Positions 10,576 to 23,719 of a DNA stretch of 64,000 nt are shown here, piece after piece (the first letter of the stretch is position 1; each line of letters begins with the position of its first letter). Source of the DNA: Hymenopus coronatus (lineage: Eukaryota; Arthropoda; Insecta; Mantodea; Hymenopodidae); the NCBI GenBank assembly GCA_030762935.1, contig CM060881.1, positions 101,694,501-101,758,500 on the forward strand, in the 5' to 3' direction. The notes under the pieces were generated by a model. That model was not told where the DNA came from. It saw only the letters and a program-made list of their open reading frames with translations, and searched no databases. Position numbers and translations under genes: made by a program.

Positions 10576-11910
10576 ACATGACAGCAACGTCTTGAAATAA
10601 ATCTAAGATATTTTGTAGTCTATTTCTAATATGTGACTCTTTTAAGTAACTATGAGCTACTTTGAAAAGTTTCATCTAGTTGGAAAACAATGAATATTCT
10701 ATTCGATATATGCAATTAGAATGCGTAATGGGACTAAGAAGTATTAATATACACAAAATAAAAACATGTTAACTTCAAGTTAGGGTGACTATGTTCTTAG
10801 ATATAAATATTACGTTAGAGCTGCTTATACTATTTTCAGAATTTGTAGTGGGATCTCAGTGACTGTTGTCCGTCGTCCTCGGCTCAGCTGCTGATGAAAT
10901 TCCACTCCTAATGTTACCTAGCTAATTATATCTCAGGGTACTTTGAGTGTGAGGAAAACTCTGAACAACACTGCATTTCCCTTAATTCTTGAATTTACTA
11001 TTTTCAGGATTCTTTAAAAGGCTTAATAGGCGACTAGCCTATTTCCTTGCTATCGTATTTACATTAATATATCTTCCCACCGTTTCAATAAATTTACAAG
11101 GAGCCTGATATATCCACATCGTCGTCTTACACACGTTATGCTCACAACACAGATCAGAGTAAGTTAGTAGTAAGTACGCAAGAATGAGATAGGCTCTCTC
11201 TGTTATACAGCCACTGGGTGACGCCCACCTTCGCGCCATAAATCATAACAACATCTTTGATTGGTCTCTTGGTAGCATCACTTTACATACTATAAGAATA
11301 AATTGTTTCAAGTTTTGTCAACATCGATTCCACATGACACTTCTGGGAAAACCCCATGCTTCCGTCTCACTCTAACTTCCATCTTGTCTCGTCTATTTTT
11401 CCAAGTTCCTGTAATTCCTGGAAGACAAGTCACTTCTTTTGTTTCACTCATCTCTTTCCTTTCCTATTTTACGTTTATTTAGCCTAAACCTGTGCTCATT
11501 GCCCAGTGGTGGTTGGTGGATTGTTAACTGGAATTAAGCTAGCTCGACTCTGCCTTAACTACCTGAGTTACAACTCGGTTTTATTCATGTTTTTACCTCT
11601 AAACATTCTCAGCATTGCTTTCTTTACAATTGTAATATTATGTACAATTCTACCTTTATATTCCTTTGTGCTACAAGCTATCGGAAGAAAAAGTTTGATA
11701 ACGTACTGTAAGTTCTGTTAGGAATATAAGAGCAGATATTTGTATTATAATTGAGGACAGTGTAGTGAAGAAACATGACATCAATTTTTTTTTTTAAATT
11801 ATTTACTGTTTCCTTTATATAGCTCTATTTAACATCTAAGGGGGTTTTGCACTCGAAAAAACTCGTGTGAGGTTCTTTTTACGTTTGGTTTAAATCATGT
11901 TATTTTTCTC
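10576..11910. other. No recognised feature
   Basis: AT-rich, no matched repeat, longest open frame about 70 codons. Nothing supported. Confidence 0.5.
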
Positions 11911-12050
11911 AAACACACACACACATACTCCCAGGCTCCGTGGGAGATATGGAATAAATCTGGCTAAAGAAAGATTCCCTGGACCAGCCTGGAATCGAAC
12001 CCAGGACCTCCGGGTGAGAAGTCAGCTCGCTGACCACTCGACCACGGAGG
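11911..12050 (-). mobile_element. SINE-5, tRNA-derived
   Basis: In reverse complement it has a clear tRNA-like head of about 70 bp: A-box CGTGGTCGAGTGGTCAGCG, B-box GGGTTCGATTCC. A short body with a TTTAGCCAGATTTATTCC box follows and it ends in a TG run (CA at 11911-11924). Related copies are at 38555 and 59398, with decayed ones at 35555 and 42838. The anticodon-arm region (TGACTTCTCACCC) resembles a tRNA-Glu-type parent, but this is a weak call. Confidence 0.8.
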
Positions 12051-12474
12051 CAGTAGACATCACTAGACATCTTTGTTTCATTTGTGGGATAATCATTTTA
12101 CGTATTGAACCGAAGAGGACATTAGAGCTGCAGTTCGCGATATATTGGAAAGCGAGAATGACTTTCAATTTTCATACCTTGTTGAAAGCGTTTCTGACAT
12201 CGACAAAAGAGAGGGGGATATATATGAGTATCCTAGCTCCAACGATTAAAATGCATCTGATCACAACGGCCCTCGTACGTATGCAAATAATAATCGGTGT
12301 GCATATCGAAATAGATTTACGGAGGTGCAACCAGATGACGCAATGTGAATCATTCATTCAATGTCTTCATGTCACATTTGGCATGAAAACAAATGTGAAA
12401 ATAAAGTTTTAGCTTTGTAATTTGAAATATATGCACATTTTCTATGCAAATTAAAAGCAGTGACTGTTTCATTC
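12051..12474. other. Unrecognised DNA with an open frame
   Basis: The longest open frame of the window (11897-12412, plus, 171 codons from ATG) starts inside SINE-5 antisense sequence and continues about 120 codons here. The unique part shows no family motif that I know and no repeat-like match. A chance frame is the simplest reading. Confidence 0.4.
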
Positions 12475-12590
12475 AAACCTTCTCTAAAACTATTGATAAA
12501 GAGATTATTCCTTTATCTACACGTGGTAATCGAGATAAACATTAGTAGAAATGTTAGAAATTAGTTCCTTATAAGTTGAGGCAATATTTA
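12475..12590 (-). repeat. HP-870 fragment
   Basis: A short match to the far end in reverse orientation (ATTATTCCTTTATCTACA, AATCGAGATAAACATTAG), close to the sequence at 20465-20560. Confidence 0.6.
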
Positions 12591-13396
12591 TATATTATTC
12601 ACAAAATCTGCCGACATTTTATGAGTTTTATGTCATGTTTATAATCTTTAATGTTCAATTGTTTTTATTCCTTTGCTTCCGAAATTGAAATCGCTGGATG
12701 CAAATTTTTATTACTCCTTGTGCTTTCGTCGCATTTAAGTGTTTTGATTTTATCGATGTGATTTTGTTTTTCAACAGTATCTATAGTTGCGTGTTGATTT
12801 ACTGACCGATGACGCCAAGTTATCGTGAAGAAGGAGGCTTCTTCACACGTAATGGAAGAGACCGTTTAGAGATAACGCGTAAAAATGTATTCGTGTTTAA
12901 TTATATGCGCCCATGGATTCACAGCGTTCAACAAAGTAAAGAATTGCATCGAGCGATTACAGTTTATCTTTGGAATTGTAAAAAAATAACTATCAAAATA
13001 AAATGCAACTCTACAAAAATCCTAGCGATTTATTATTTAAGAAGCCGCCAGGTAGTCTGGATCTGTGAAGCCCAACAAGCCCGATAACAAACGCCCTGAG
13101 AAGAGTCAAACGCTACACAAAGTCAAACATAAGCGCGAGTAGATTTACAATCCAACATTGGACGAGCGCTTATAGAAGCTTCACACATTTAATGCTTCAA
13201 AATAGAAGGGAAATAAAGCGGTGGTAAGATTTTATAAAAATCCGCTAGGTGAAACAATTGAAAAACAGCTCGCTATATACGTTGAAACAATATTTTTTTA
13301 TTGTTTGCATACGATAAATTTTTCGAGAGCTGTTGTGAATATGTTCGTGAACTTTCGTTCTTAGTTGTCGGCTTCTTAGGTCAGCTTTTGTTTGAG
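12591..13396. other. No recognised feature
   Basis: Ordinary sequence; a 92-codon frame at 12809-13087 (plus) has no recognisable motif. Confidence 0.5.
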
Positions 13397-13850
13397 CTAG
13401 ATTATTGGTTCTGAGTCATACCTCTGGGCTGAAGGTTTTCCTGCGTGTGCGATAGTGAGAGTGCCTCGAAGTGAGACAGAGCACATTCCGGTTGTGTTGG
13501 ATCCCAGGACTGGGGGGGGGCTGCTTAACGTTTTTATAAGGTATGCGAAGTCATTTTGAAACCTAGTAATGATAAACAATTTAAGTAAATTAGTACGAGT
13601 TTTGGCAGACTTGGTATTCCTTATTTCTATTTGTGCATACACCTTGACGGATATACATTTGGAACAGAATGCAGAGGTTTTTTGCTTGGGTGATCTTTTC
13701 GGGTGATTGGAAAGTCTGGCAAATTTCTATTGTTCTTGGACAGTAGCTTTTCTCTAAGAGGTTTACAGCATAATTCGTCTATCATATCCATGTTTATGAA
13801 TGGTCTAATGGGGAAGGTGTACCTGTTCGAGCTAAATGCCAATGGTGTTC
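13397..13850 (-). other. GC-richer block with two overlapping minus frames
   Basis: On the minus strand a 71-codon frame (13627-13842) and an 81-codon frame (13397-13642) overlap by 16 bases in different phases, as if one longer frame were shifted. The translations are rich in P, S and T and contain FPITRKDHPSKKP and GSNTTGMCSVSLRG. I do not recognise a family. A run of nine G lies at 13511-13519. A decayed retroelement gene is possible; unproven. Confidence 0.35.
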
Positions 13851-15617
13851 TGTGTTAAGATATTTATGATTGGATATATGTGATAAATTTCTATTTTGTA
13901 TTGGGGTATGTTTTAATATTTGAGTTTCAGTGGTTCTGTTTTAAGAATTAAATAATGGCAATAGTTTTAGAATTTTGTGAATCGCAAGGGTTAATAGGTG
14001 TTCTTTTTGTTATATGATATGAGTTGTTTCTTTTTTTGAATGATATTGGGTTCATTATACTGTATTGTAGTACTTAGTGCCTGTTAAGAACCACTGTTAT
14101 GTTTGAAGAATATATATCATTGATAACTGACTTTTTCTCGCACGTTCTTGTGAGTTATTTTTTTTTTTTTTACAATTATCACCAAAGTAATAAGAAAACA
14201 TTTTCGTACTATATTCACATTAGTGGTGCCTGTCTTTGGAGGTCTATTAATAGTTATTAAAATCAAAGTCAAGATTAAAAGCATTTCTAGATTATAAGGT
14301 GAAATGCTGCATTTCGGCTGAAATCTACGTACATATAGATAGGCGTTTTCATTATACATTATGTATTGAACTCACAGCAGCTTAACCGCATATGCTTAAG
14401 GTTCTAAGAAGTAATAAACTAGAATTTTTTTTGGAAAATGCTTTCCTATTCGTAAACTGGTGTTCAGCTTAATGAAATTAATTGTTGTGCAGTGAAAGCT
14501 TTTTCACTCACATCTTGTATAGTGTAAAAGTGTTTGAGGGGCATGGTTCTTTAGCTAAATTATAGATGTTGCAAGGAGACTTAACTTGAAAATTTGTTTT
14601 TGGTCTTTACATTTTCCAATTCTTTACTGTCTGGGATTTAAGGGGTCTAACTTTCTTTATTTTTGAGAAGTTATATGCTTACGGCATTTATTTGCTGGGT
14701 GCGGTTTATATTTTTTTTTTTTCTGCTCGAGATTGGATTTATATTCCTTTTTTAATTATAATTTTCCTTTTTCGTTTTGGTTCATTCACTTTTGATTGAG
14801 CGTTTTCTTTATAGATTTTTTGAAGTTATCTTTTTGATATTGATATGGGACTTAGTGTTTTCCATTGGTAAAGGTTTGCCTAATTATATTTAGTTCTCCA
14901 CTGGTTTAATTATTCTTGATGCTTGACAAAGGGGCTATTTACTTACGATTCATATCCTTGCGCATTTCGTTGTTAGCTTTGGTTACAAAATTGAGCAAAT
15001 ATTTCTCCTGCTGGACCTTGTGATTATTTGCCACTCATTACTTTTGCTTAACTTGAAGTAGGCTATACTCTCTTAGGGTTTTTAATTATTTTAATAAATT
15101 CCGTATAGAGTATTTACGCTTTCATTGGGGTTGTTTTTTCTATTTTGTTGTTTTGGAAACAAATGTAAAGCAAATATACACATAGATAGAAGTGTATGTA
15201 CATTCATGAGAGTTAAAATCAGTTTGCTTAAATAAGACTTCACAGTATTTTGCCTGATTTTGGGTGGTTAATATTGACATAGTTTTCAAGCCTTGGGTGG
15301 AAAATTCTATTTTGAACAGCTATCAGTTCCTGCCTTAATAATGCATTTGTAGATTGCAGGCATTACTTTCCAAAAGAGTATTTTTTATTGTTGTTCATTT
15401 GTTGTTATATGCTCCAGCCAAATTATTATTTTCTCCAGACAAAATAGATTCAGCTTGGAGCCAATAATTGGTAGTTTATTTTTTGTTATCTTCCCTATTC
15501 GTCATTTACGGTGTTTGCTTTTTATTTACCGGCCTTGTGGAAGAATGTTTGTGCTCAGCGGCCGTGCGGCGCCTCAACGTCTAGGAGCAAAACAAAAGGG
15601 GTATGAAACGAAATATA
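13851..15617. other. Long T/G-rich strand, no recognised gene
   Basis: For about 1.7 kb the plus strand is visibly enriched in T and G, so the minus strand is A/C-rich. No conserved protein motif was found in any frame. The skew continues from the block at 13397-13850 and could mark one old retroelement read on the minus strand (inference). Confidence 0.4.
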
Positions 15618-15845
15618 AGTTTCCGTTTTAGAACAATTGAAGCACTTTAAAATTGAAAAAAATAATAAGGTATATCTCGAAAACGGTTAAATCTACAAAA
15701 ATATATAAAAACATACATTTTAGCGAGATTTACAAGTTTTGTATAAAAACTTTTGTCTAGCTCTAACAATTTACCAATTATGTAAAAGTTATCCAGAATG
15801 AAGAGGTCTTCAGAGACTATTCCCAGAAAATTCGGTACAATATTA
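15618..15845 (-). repeat. HP-870 fragment
   Basis: Reverse-oriented middle part: TATCTCGAAAACGGTTAA, then CCAGAATGAAGAGGTCTTC and AGACTATTCCCAGAAAA. Confidence 0.75.
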
Positions 15846-15927
15846 TACAATTTAGTGTCATAATTCTATAATATACTTATGAAATTATAAAGATTCTTAT
15901 GGTATTTTATATAGGTACAGTCAGACA

Positions 15928-15999
15928 TGATAGGGCCAGGATTTTAATCACGAATTTCCCGGCCTCTAGCCGATTGCTACCATTGAGCTACAATGGCAA
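15928..15999 (-). mobile_element. tRNA-like SINE head, decayed
   Basis: In reverse complement an A-box-like TAGCTCAATGGTAGCAATCG and a B-box relic (TGATTAAAATCCTGG) stand at tRNA spacing. No body matched to another copy. Too damaged at the B-box for a working tRNA. Confidence 0.5.
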
Positions 16000-18697
16000 T
16001 ATACTAGCCTAGCATTAAATCCCCACAAAGTGATCTCAAATTATTTTAAGATGGCGGACCCAATGGTGACTTACAATGTCGGCTTATATGATAAACAATA
16101 TATGAATTTGAATACGCGTAGAGAGAGTAACATAACACTATAGAAACGTGAAATTATTTGCGACCACCATATAACTCATTGACTTTTTATCTATGAATTA
16201 AAGTAATTGAGGACCTGGTTGAAACCACAAGGTTCTTAGGCTATATTTAGATACTATTTTGTGAATCTGAAGGCAATTTATGAAACGGTTTGTTGACTAG
16301 AATTAAATCATACCTTTTGTTTAGCTGCTATTTTAATCAAAGGGTATGATATTGTGATCAAGAAATCATGCTTCAGCTTAAAGAGCTTGAAGTTGGAGGT
16401 TAATCCAAAAGGGTATTAAAATAAGATATAATAGAAACACTCAATTTTTTTCTCTGCCCGTTTCTATTTCTAGAACCGAGTTATATAGTAAATATCGTAT
16501 TAACTTTGTGCATGGCAATTTGTCATAATTTTCAGTATTCATCGTTTATCAAAACCTCTAGATTTTTGCTGGACTTATAAAACGCAGGGAAATTGATAGT
16601 CCAAAATCTCCATAGGCTTGGACAACTGAGACGATATTTTACGTTTCTCACATGTATGTAAATATCAATTATGTGTTAGCATTACTGCTGTATGATGTGT
16701 TATTTTATGTACTTTAAATCGCGTAAACAGAGTTATTTGTATTAATTAATATACCTCTTGTGCTTATGATATAAAGTAAATATCCACTGCGATATTTAAC
16801 TATTACCTATTCACCCTTAAGCTCAGCAGCGCCAAAACAAAACCATTCCAGCCAGTGCACCATTTTAATGTATCCTTCCGCCATTCGTGCGAAGCATGGT
16901 CACGCTTTAACGACCATGACCGTGTGGCGAATGCACACGTTATGTAATGCATTGAGATCTTATTTTAACAACTTAAATTGGGACTAGCAGATTCTGCTTT
17001 TAATATTGTTACGTACAACAACATAAATGACTTTAGATATGCTTATTCTAGAAGCAACTGGTGAAAATAATGTAAAAGGTATGCAATAACTTATATTTCG
17101 GTTTGTTTTAAAAAATTCGAACCCCAGCATTAGTTATTGTAGCATTTTATCAGTTGTTGGCAAGCCATTTTTAGAAATGAAATTGTGCACTGTTCCGTGA
17201 ATTGCATTCTTCACAAAATCGGTGTTTCACGATTTCTGTTTTTTTCCGAGTCCAACTACTTTTCCCGTTTCAGCTTTTTCTTTAAATGCAAAGCTAACTT
17301 AATGGGAAGTATCGGATATTTCTCACAAAATGTATAATAAATATTTTTCCACCAGTAGTCAATTGATTTATACTTCCATGACCCTATTTTTTTAAGTACG
17401 CTTCTTTAACAATATTCTGGACACCAGGTGACTCATGTAAGTTGCATGTTGGGACTTCTAGCTCTGTTTAACGGAATAAGTGAACATTTCTAAATTTCAC
17501 AGGTATTTAAAAACTGTATGAGACGACCATATTTATACTTCTTCGCTCCTTTAGATGTTAGTGGTAGTAATTTAGGACGCGTTTCTACCCGATGACCATG
17601 TCATCAATATGTTACTTGTCCTCTAATCTGTTTCCTTGACTAACTTTTTAATTTAGATGAGAATTGATAGACATCTCTGGTGGATAGATCATCCTATGGT
17701 GATAGACATCTATGACACCTGCTTGTTCTAGGCGGCACCTCTGGACCGCCATTTCGCAACTGCTAGCTGGTTTTAAATCTTCAGCTTGACTTTTTGATTG
17801 GATGGATTGTAAGATGACGTCAAAAAGGGGTGTTTCAAAATGTATGATTATATGTTGTTGCTAAAAATATGTATACTCACTCCAAATGTCCAGCAGTGAT
17901 GAAAGGCTAACAGCTTTTGGTAATTTAACCTCTTGTTCTATTCCATTGTTAGTAGCCCAAAATTGACTTTTCTATTTGTTTCTATTTTATATTTCCTTGA
18001 TGCTTCTTTGAACGAGTTCTTAGATTTCTTATAGGTTTTCCGACATATTCTCCATTAGAATTACTGAAATCCATTTAGTAAATTCCAGATTTATGCAACA
18101 CATTGGTTTTATTCAAAGGTTTGTTTAATAAACTTCTCAAAGTAAGATTACTTTGAGGTACTAGTATTGTATTATATTATAATTGTTGATTTTTTTTTTT
18201 ACTTCGGAAAAGTATTGGATCACATATGTATACATTTCTTACAATTACAATGCTTTTACACCCAAGAAGGGTAGCTTGTGATATTTTTCAGTTTCAAACA
18301 GGTCTTTGTAGAATATATTATATCCATTCATATCGTATAATACATTCTGAAATGTAGGCATATTATTTGCATGGGATTACTTTCCTGTGGTCACCGCTGC
18401 TTTACTGTAAAACGGTACACCGGTCACATGGGTCCGTTGTAGCGCGGATCAACTTAAGAGTGAATAAATCTAAAAAAATTAGGGTGGAAGGAGAGGCTAG
18501 CTAGACCTTCATCACACAAAGTAACTTGTGCAGAGCCTCAAGCGACAGAGATCTAACTACGAGACAACAGAAAAAAACCAGAGGTACCGGGGTTTTTTTT
18601 CATTATAGATAATCTCATGACCTACTTCAACGAATGGGAAGCTACGAGAAAGTGCCAAATTTATGCAATTTCTAAGTGACTGGTTGAAAGCAACCAA
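16000..18697. other. Long stretch with no recognised feature
   Basis: About 2.7 kb of AT-rich DNA. No ORF of note, no protein motif and no match to the repeat families defined here. A few GC-richer patches (16850-16940, 17690-17760) show nothing recognisable. Confidence 0.5.
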
Positions 18698-18786
18698 AGA
18701 GAAACTCACCGCCTGCGGTGCCATTAGTAGTTAAAGCGGGCGTTAAACACTACCAAAAAAAAAAAAAAAAAAAAAAGAGAAACTCA
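18698..18786 (+). mobile_element. SINE-2, severely 5'-truncated, with target duplication
   Basis: Only the last about 45 bp of SINE-2 (CGCCTGCGGTGCCATTAGTA, AAGCGGGCGTTAAACACTA) plus a long A tail. The 11-bp AGAGAAACTCA lies at 18698-18708 and again at 18776-18786, right after the poly(A). This is a textbook truncated retroposition product. Confidence 0.9.
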
Positions 18787-19159
18787 TGAACAATCAGGAT
18801 GCGCCGAACACTACAGGTATAAAAGCAGCACACTAGCCATTTCTAGAAGATGGTTATTCAGAAGTTGCGAAACTCCACGTTAGTCGATACTACGATTCCG
18901 AATGATTCCAAAAACAACATGTAGCTTTGTATTCAAAGTGCCTGAGGGTTGACAATTCGTCGGAAATGTGTAAGTAAAAATATTAATCAGCAACTTAATT
19001 AAAAAAGTACAACTGTTGTTCAGAAAGTAAATACAAATTGTAAAAAGGGTGATAAATTTAAGTATTTAGGATAAGGAAAATATATAAAAATTATATGGAA
19101 TAGCCTATATTAATTATGTTGAGAAAAAATCTTCTCCGTCATTGATATTTTGTTTAGGT
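18787..19159. other. No recognised feature
   Basis: Nothing recognised between the SINE-2 stub and the HP-870 copy. Confidence 0.5.
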
Positions 19160-19905
19160 TAAAATTCTGACGTATTTCATTCACATAATCTTTTTTATTT
19201 TTCCACAAACAAATTATTCTTACAAAAGATTGTTCTTTTATCTCCATCATGCTAATCCGAATAAACGTTAGCACAATTAGTCTTAATATTTTCTTACTTA
19301 TAAGTAGGGATATAAGAGAATGCACTAGTCTAAAGCAATAACCAAAAGCTGATCTCTATATGAAACAATTGGAACTAAAATCTCTTTGCATAGCCTGGAG
19401 TATAACAAAAGAGATATAAAAAGAAAGATGATTTCGCGGCTGAGAAAAATTAAGTGCTTTAAAATCGAAGGAATGTCTCGGAAACGGTTAATTGTACAAA
19501 AAATTTAACAATATCCACAAGTACACCAAGCATACAAGTACAAAGACATCCAGAATGATGAGTTCTTCAGATATTACTCCCAGAAAATGCAAGATATACA
19601 TTTCATTTGTCATGAAAGTATTTTAAGCATGTGGTATTTAATCAACATCATTTTTTTAAGAAAATCAAACATTTCGAAAATGCTCAATGTAAATGGTAGT
19701 TTCCTGTTGGAGATTTTCCTGAAAATTTTCGTGGCGCATCCTTGGATGAAACTGAACTTTAATGTCAAACTTGGTATTTAACCGAATTTTCGTTTTTCAG
19801 TTATGCTTTTTACCTCACCCCCCCACACACACAAAGAAACTTTATGTATGCATTTAGGGTGAAATCTCAGTTTCGAATTTTACCTTCTGTATATAGGTAG
19901 TAGGT
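19160..19905 (-). repeat. HP-870 repeat
   Basis: A nearly full-length reverse copy: far-end motif (TTCATTCACATAATC), AAGTGCTTTAAAATCGAAG, CCAGAATGATGAGTTCTTC, AAACTTGGTATTTAACCGA, a CA run, then the decayed hairpin end near 19890. Confidence 0.85.
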
Positions 19906-20414
19906 GCAGATAGAATAAAAAAAATGAAAAGTGAGTAATTAAATGTATCCCCACGCTCTTAAAAATACTTAATTACTTTACCTGAATTCAGTGGGGAACA
20001 TGCAACTCATGTTTAATAAATGAATTAAACTTCTACAGAAGGGAATATAAAGGATAGTGCGGTGTCATATGAAACCCAGACAGAAAATTATATCTCACCA
20101 TAAAAATCCAAGCCATATCCGTGCAAATAAAACTAGTACAAACTATTATTTTTAAACTAATGAAGATATCGCCAAATTAAACTTTAGTATTCTATATCCA
20201 TAGGTACAAGATAGCATAGGGAAATCTTATCAAATTAGTGTCATACACAGATTCCAAACAATATAACTCGTTATCAAATGAATAAAAATATTTCAAATCT
20301 GTATACACCTAAAAAGTGACAAAAATAATATTTAGGCAATGTTTAAATAATTTAAATTTAGCTTAGGATCCCATTTAGTCACAATTATATGAAGAAACCA
20401 TGTACAAATAATCT
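19906..20414. other. No recognised feature
   Basis: AT-rich spacer between two reverse HP-870 copies. Confidence 0.5.
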
Positions 20415-21236
20415 AATGCGTTCCATTCACATAACTTTCTCTATCTATCTTGCATAAAAACTATTCTTATAGAAGATTATTCTTTTATCTACATGGTAAT
20501 AATCGAGATAAGCATTGCCAAAACTTGCCTTATAAGTTAGGTCCTTATAATTAAAAGGGAAATAAGGAACCACACTAGACTAAAGCGACAGTCAAATCTT
20601 TTAAAAGCTGGTCGCTATGTGAACAAAACAAAAGAAAGGTGAAACAAAATACTTCCCATTTGAGAAAAGTATAAGTACATAGTTTAAAGCAGAAACCAAT
20701 AACAAGAAGTACCTCCGAAATAGTTAACTCTACAAAAAATGTATATGACACAAATTGTATGTGTTATCGAAATCTACATTTGTTGCGTAATACTTTTTTT
20801 GTATTTCTTACAGTTTATAGTTATGCAAAATTCATCCAGAATGAGGACTTCGGTGGCTATTCCTTAAAAAACAGAATATATATTTTATTTGCCATACATA
20901 CATTTTGTATATTCGTAATTTGAATAAAAATCGTTAGAAGTATTTTTTAGAAAATTAAAAACTTGGTAAAACGTTCCACTTTTTGGTGTGGGGATTTTCC
21001 TGAAAATCTTCGTGTCCCATCCTTAAAAGATACTGACTGAGCTTAAATATCAAGTTTGGTATTAAGCTGACTTTTCGTTTTTTCCATATGCTGTCCACAC
21101 ACACAGACCATTTTCTAATTTGGTGAGAGGGGCATTCAAGAAACGCTAAAAATGTATTTCCGGTGAGATATTAATATCTATTTTTTGGGTGGAACTCAAC
21201 ACCTTCTATAACGACTATGTACATTGTGTCTACATA
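20415..21236 (-). repeat. HP-870 repeat, full length
   Basis: Runs from GTTCCATTCACATAACTTTC through TTCATCCAGAATGAGGACTT, the CA tract near 21095, and CGGTGAGATATTAATATC to the hairpin end with GTGCTAGAGAAAGTAA at 21236. Confidence 0.9.
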
Positions 21237-21339
21237 CGTGCTAGAGAAAGTAAATATACCAAATTTACATACATTTAAAAAGGAGATAAAACAATATTTT
21301 GAATTAGATCTGATTCCATTTAGTCACAATTATAGATTA

Positions 21340-22436
21340 AACTCTTCACATGACTTTTTGTATCTGCTCTTCATGCAAATTATTTTTTGCTTACATACTG
21401 CAAATCAAGATAAATATTAGCAAAATTGGTTTATTACTTAGTTCCTTATAAGAAGAAAGGAAATAACGGAATTCAGTAAACTAAAGTGACAGTCAAATCT
21501 TTAATATCTGTATTGTAATTGAAATGCGATTCTTTTTCCACATCCAGCAGTAAAACAAAATTGTATGAAACGGACGAGGATTTCCCATTTGAAAATTGCA
21601 TAAATATTTTAAAATTCAAATCAATAAAAAGGAATATCTCAGAATTGGTTAGTTACAAAAAAAAAAATAATAAAAAAAAAAAACTGATTCACATAAATTG
21701 GGTATTTTAATGAGATGTGCATTTTTTTTGTCTCATATAGTTTATCAGCTATGCAAAATTGAATGGAATAATATATTTAATTACATATTTTAATATATTT
21801 ATTTTATTTATATTAAGATCTTATCAAGTAAAATTTATTTGATATCCCACGTATAAATTAACGCCTTTATTTATACAAAGTATAATAACTTACACGAGAA
21901 ACAGAAAAGGGTCAGAATGTTTAATTATAAAATTTTTATTACTATTTAAATTGAATACATTTTATGTTTTTGTAAAATTAATTGATAAAATTGTTTTTAT
22001 TATAGTAAATTAATACTGTGAAGGAAATTTAAGAAGAGCACTTTAGAGGCTATTCCAGAAACCTCAAAGTATATATTTTATTTGCCAAGTAAACAAATTT
22101 AATATACAACATTTTAAACAAAATTTTTAGGAAATCAAAAATTTATAATATTGTAATAAGTGATAGCTGAACTTATGGAAATTTCACTAAACGGTTATCC
22201 TCGCATCCTTGAAAGATACTGAACTTAAATGACAAAGTTTGGCATTTAACCGACTTTTCGGTTTTGAGTTATTCTGTCTTCAGACACACACACACACAGA
22301 CCTTTTTCTTAAGATGTTTTTCTTAATCACGGGACTTCAAAACATGTAGCTTCAGTGAAATCTCCGTATAGAATTTTTGGATGCAATACAACAGCTTCTC
22401 TACCCACTAGTACATAACTTCTATCTTTGTACATAC
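21340..22436 (-). repeat. HP-870 repeat with AT-rich insertion
   Basis: Both halves of a reverse copy are present (far end at 21340-21755; CTCAAAGTATATATTTTATT to the hairpin end at 22050-22436). Between them lie about 270 bp of very AT-rich DNA absent from other copies. A CA run is at 22285-22298. Confidence 0.8.
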
Positions 22437-22519
22437 GAATTCTGTGTTAACGGCATCTAAATATTTGGTGTTGTAAGATTTTGTTTGTGTCTCTTTAGTT
22501 TTATTAATTAGGTTAAAGT

Positions 22520-22952
22520 CATTAAAATGAAGAAGATTTAGAGGCTATTCCCAGAAATTCAAGATATAACTTTCATTTTTCATGTAAATATCTTTAATAT
22601 ACGGTATTTTCATCAAAATTGTAGGCCCATTTTTGAGATAATCCAAATTTTAGATATTTTTTGCACGTATGTAAGCGGTAATTTGGGATCGTATCCTTTG
22701 GAGATACTAAACTTACATATCAAGTGTGGTGTTTAATGAAATGTTTATTCTTGAATATACTGTCCAAACAACACTCACATACATACACACGCACACACTG
22801 AGTTTTTTTTTTTTTTTTTTTTTTAAATACTTGCTTTGGTTTCAGGTAGTCTCAAGATATATTTCCAATGATATCTCGGTATCAAATTTTGAGTGCAATA
22901 TAATACATTCTCTACCCATCATATTCATTATAATTACGTACTGGAGAGGTTA
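22520..22952 (-). repeat. HP-870 repeat, hairpin half
   Basis: Reverse copy from AGAGGCTATTCCCAGAAATT to the hairpin end (ACGTACTGGAGAGGTTAAA). A T run of more than 20 at 22801-22824 has replaced part of the TG/CA flank. Confidence 0.75.
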
Positions 22953-23317
22953 AAAATGTATACAAAAATGTATTTATTACCATTAGATATATTCTGTAAA
23001 TCTTTATTACTATCAGCAAAATATAACCGTTTAAGCACTTCCCTCGGTAGAGCTATTAGCTCACTAGAAACAATTTGATACATTAAATAAATAAAAATTA
23101 ATAAATACATTTGATTTTCGCGAATAGCTAACTTATTGCAACTAAATTCAAAGCATTTAAGTTTACTCTAAATAATATATAGCTAGAGTGTAATGCTTGC
23201 GCCCATGTCACTATTTCATCGTCAGTTATTTAATAAATTACGTTTAAGCATAAGTAATAATCTTAATAGTTAAGCAAATTCATCTAGTGTGTTTATTATA
23301 TATTAGTCACTGTGTAC

Positions 23318-23425
23318 TGAAGACTGAGATCCCGTAATCATCTTTGCCATATGGCCAGACAGCGCCGAATTCAACGGGACAATTGGAAGCAAACAGTGGC
23401 GGATTAGCAAATAGTGCCTGCGGCC
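23318..23425 (-). mobile_element. MITE-1 fragment
   Basis: Reverse complement matches the 26535-26600 part of MITE-1 (CACTATTTGC, GCCACTGT, TTGCTTCCAA, CCGTTGAATTC in the same order). No terminal inverted repeat remains. Confidence 0.6.
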
Positions 23426-23683
23426 TTTGTTGCACACCTCTTGCATATCAGCGAAAAAGGAGAAAGAATCGTGCTCTCGCAGCTTCCAGGCCATCATGAT
23501 GTACACGAGACCGTAAACAATATTGACTGCTTTCAACTTTAGTTATAGAACCTTTATGTTTAAGAGAATAAAGTCACCTATACGTGTTAACCAATAACTA
23601 GTTTTATAACTGTATACGCTGTTCTTATTTTACATTAGATACTAGAACCAATGAAGGGTAAAGCACTCGTTTCACGGCATTTG

Positions 23684-23719
<36 letters not shown>
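23684..23719. repeat. (TTA)n microsatellite
   Basis: About 11 repeats of TTA directly upstream of the LINE remnant. Confidence 0.95.
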
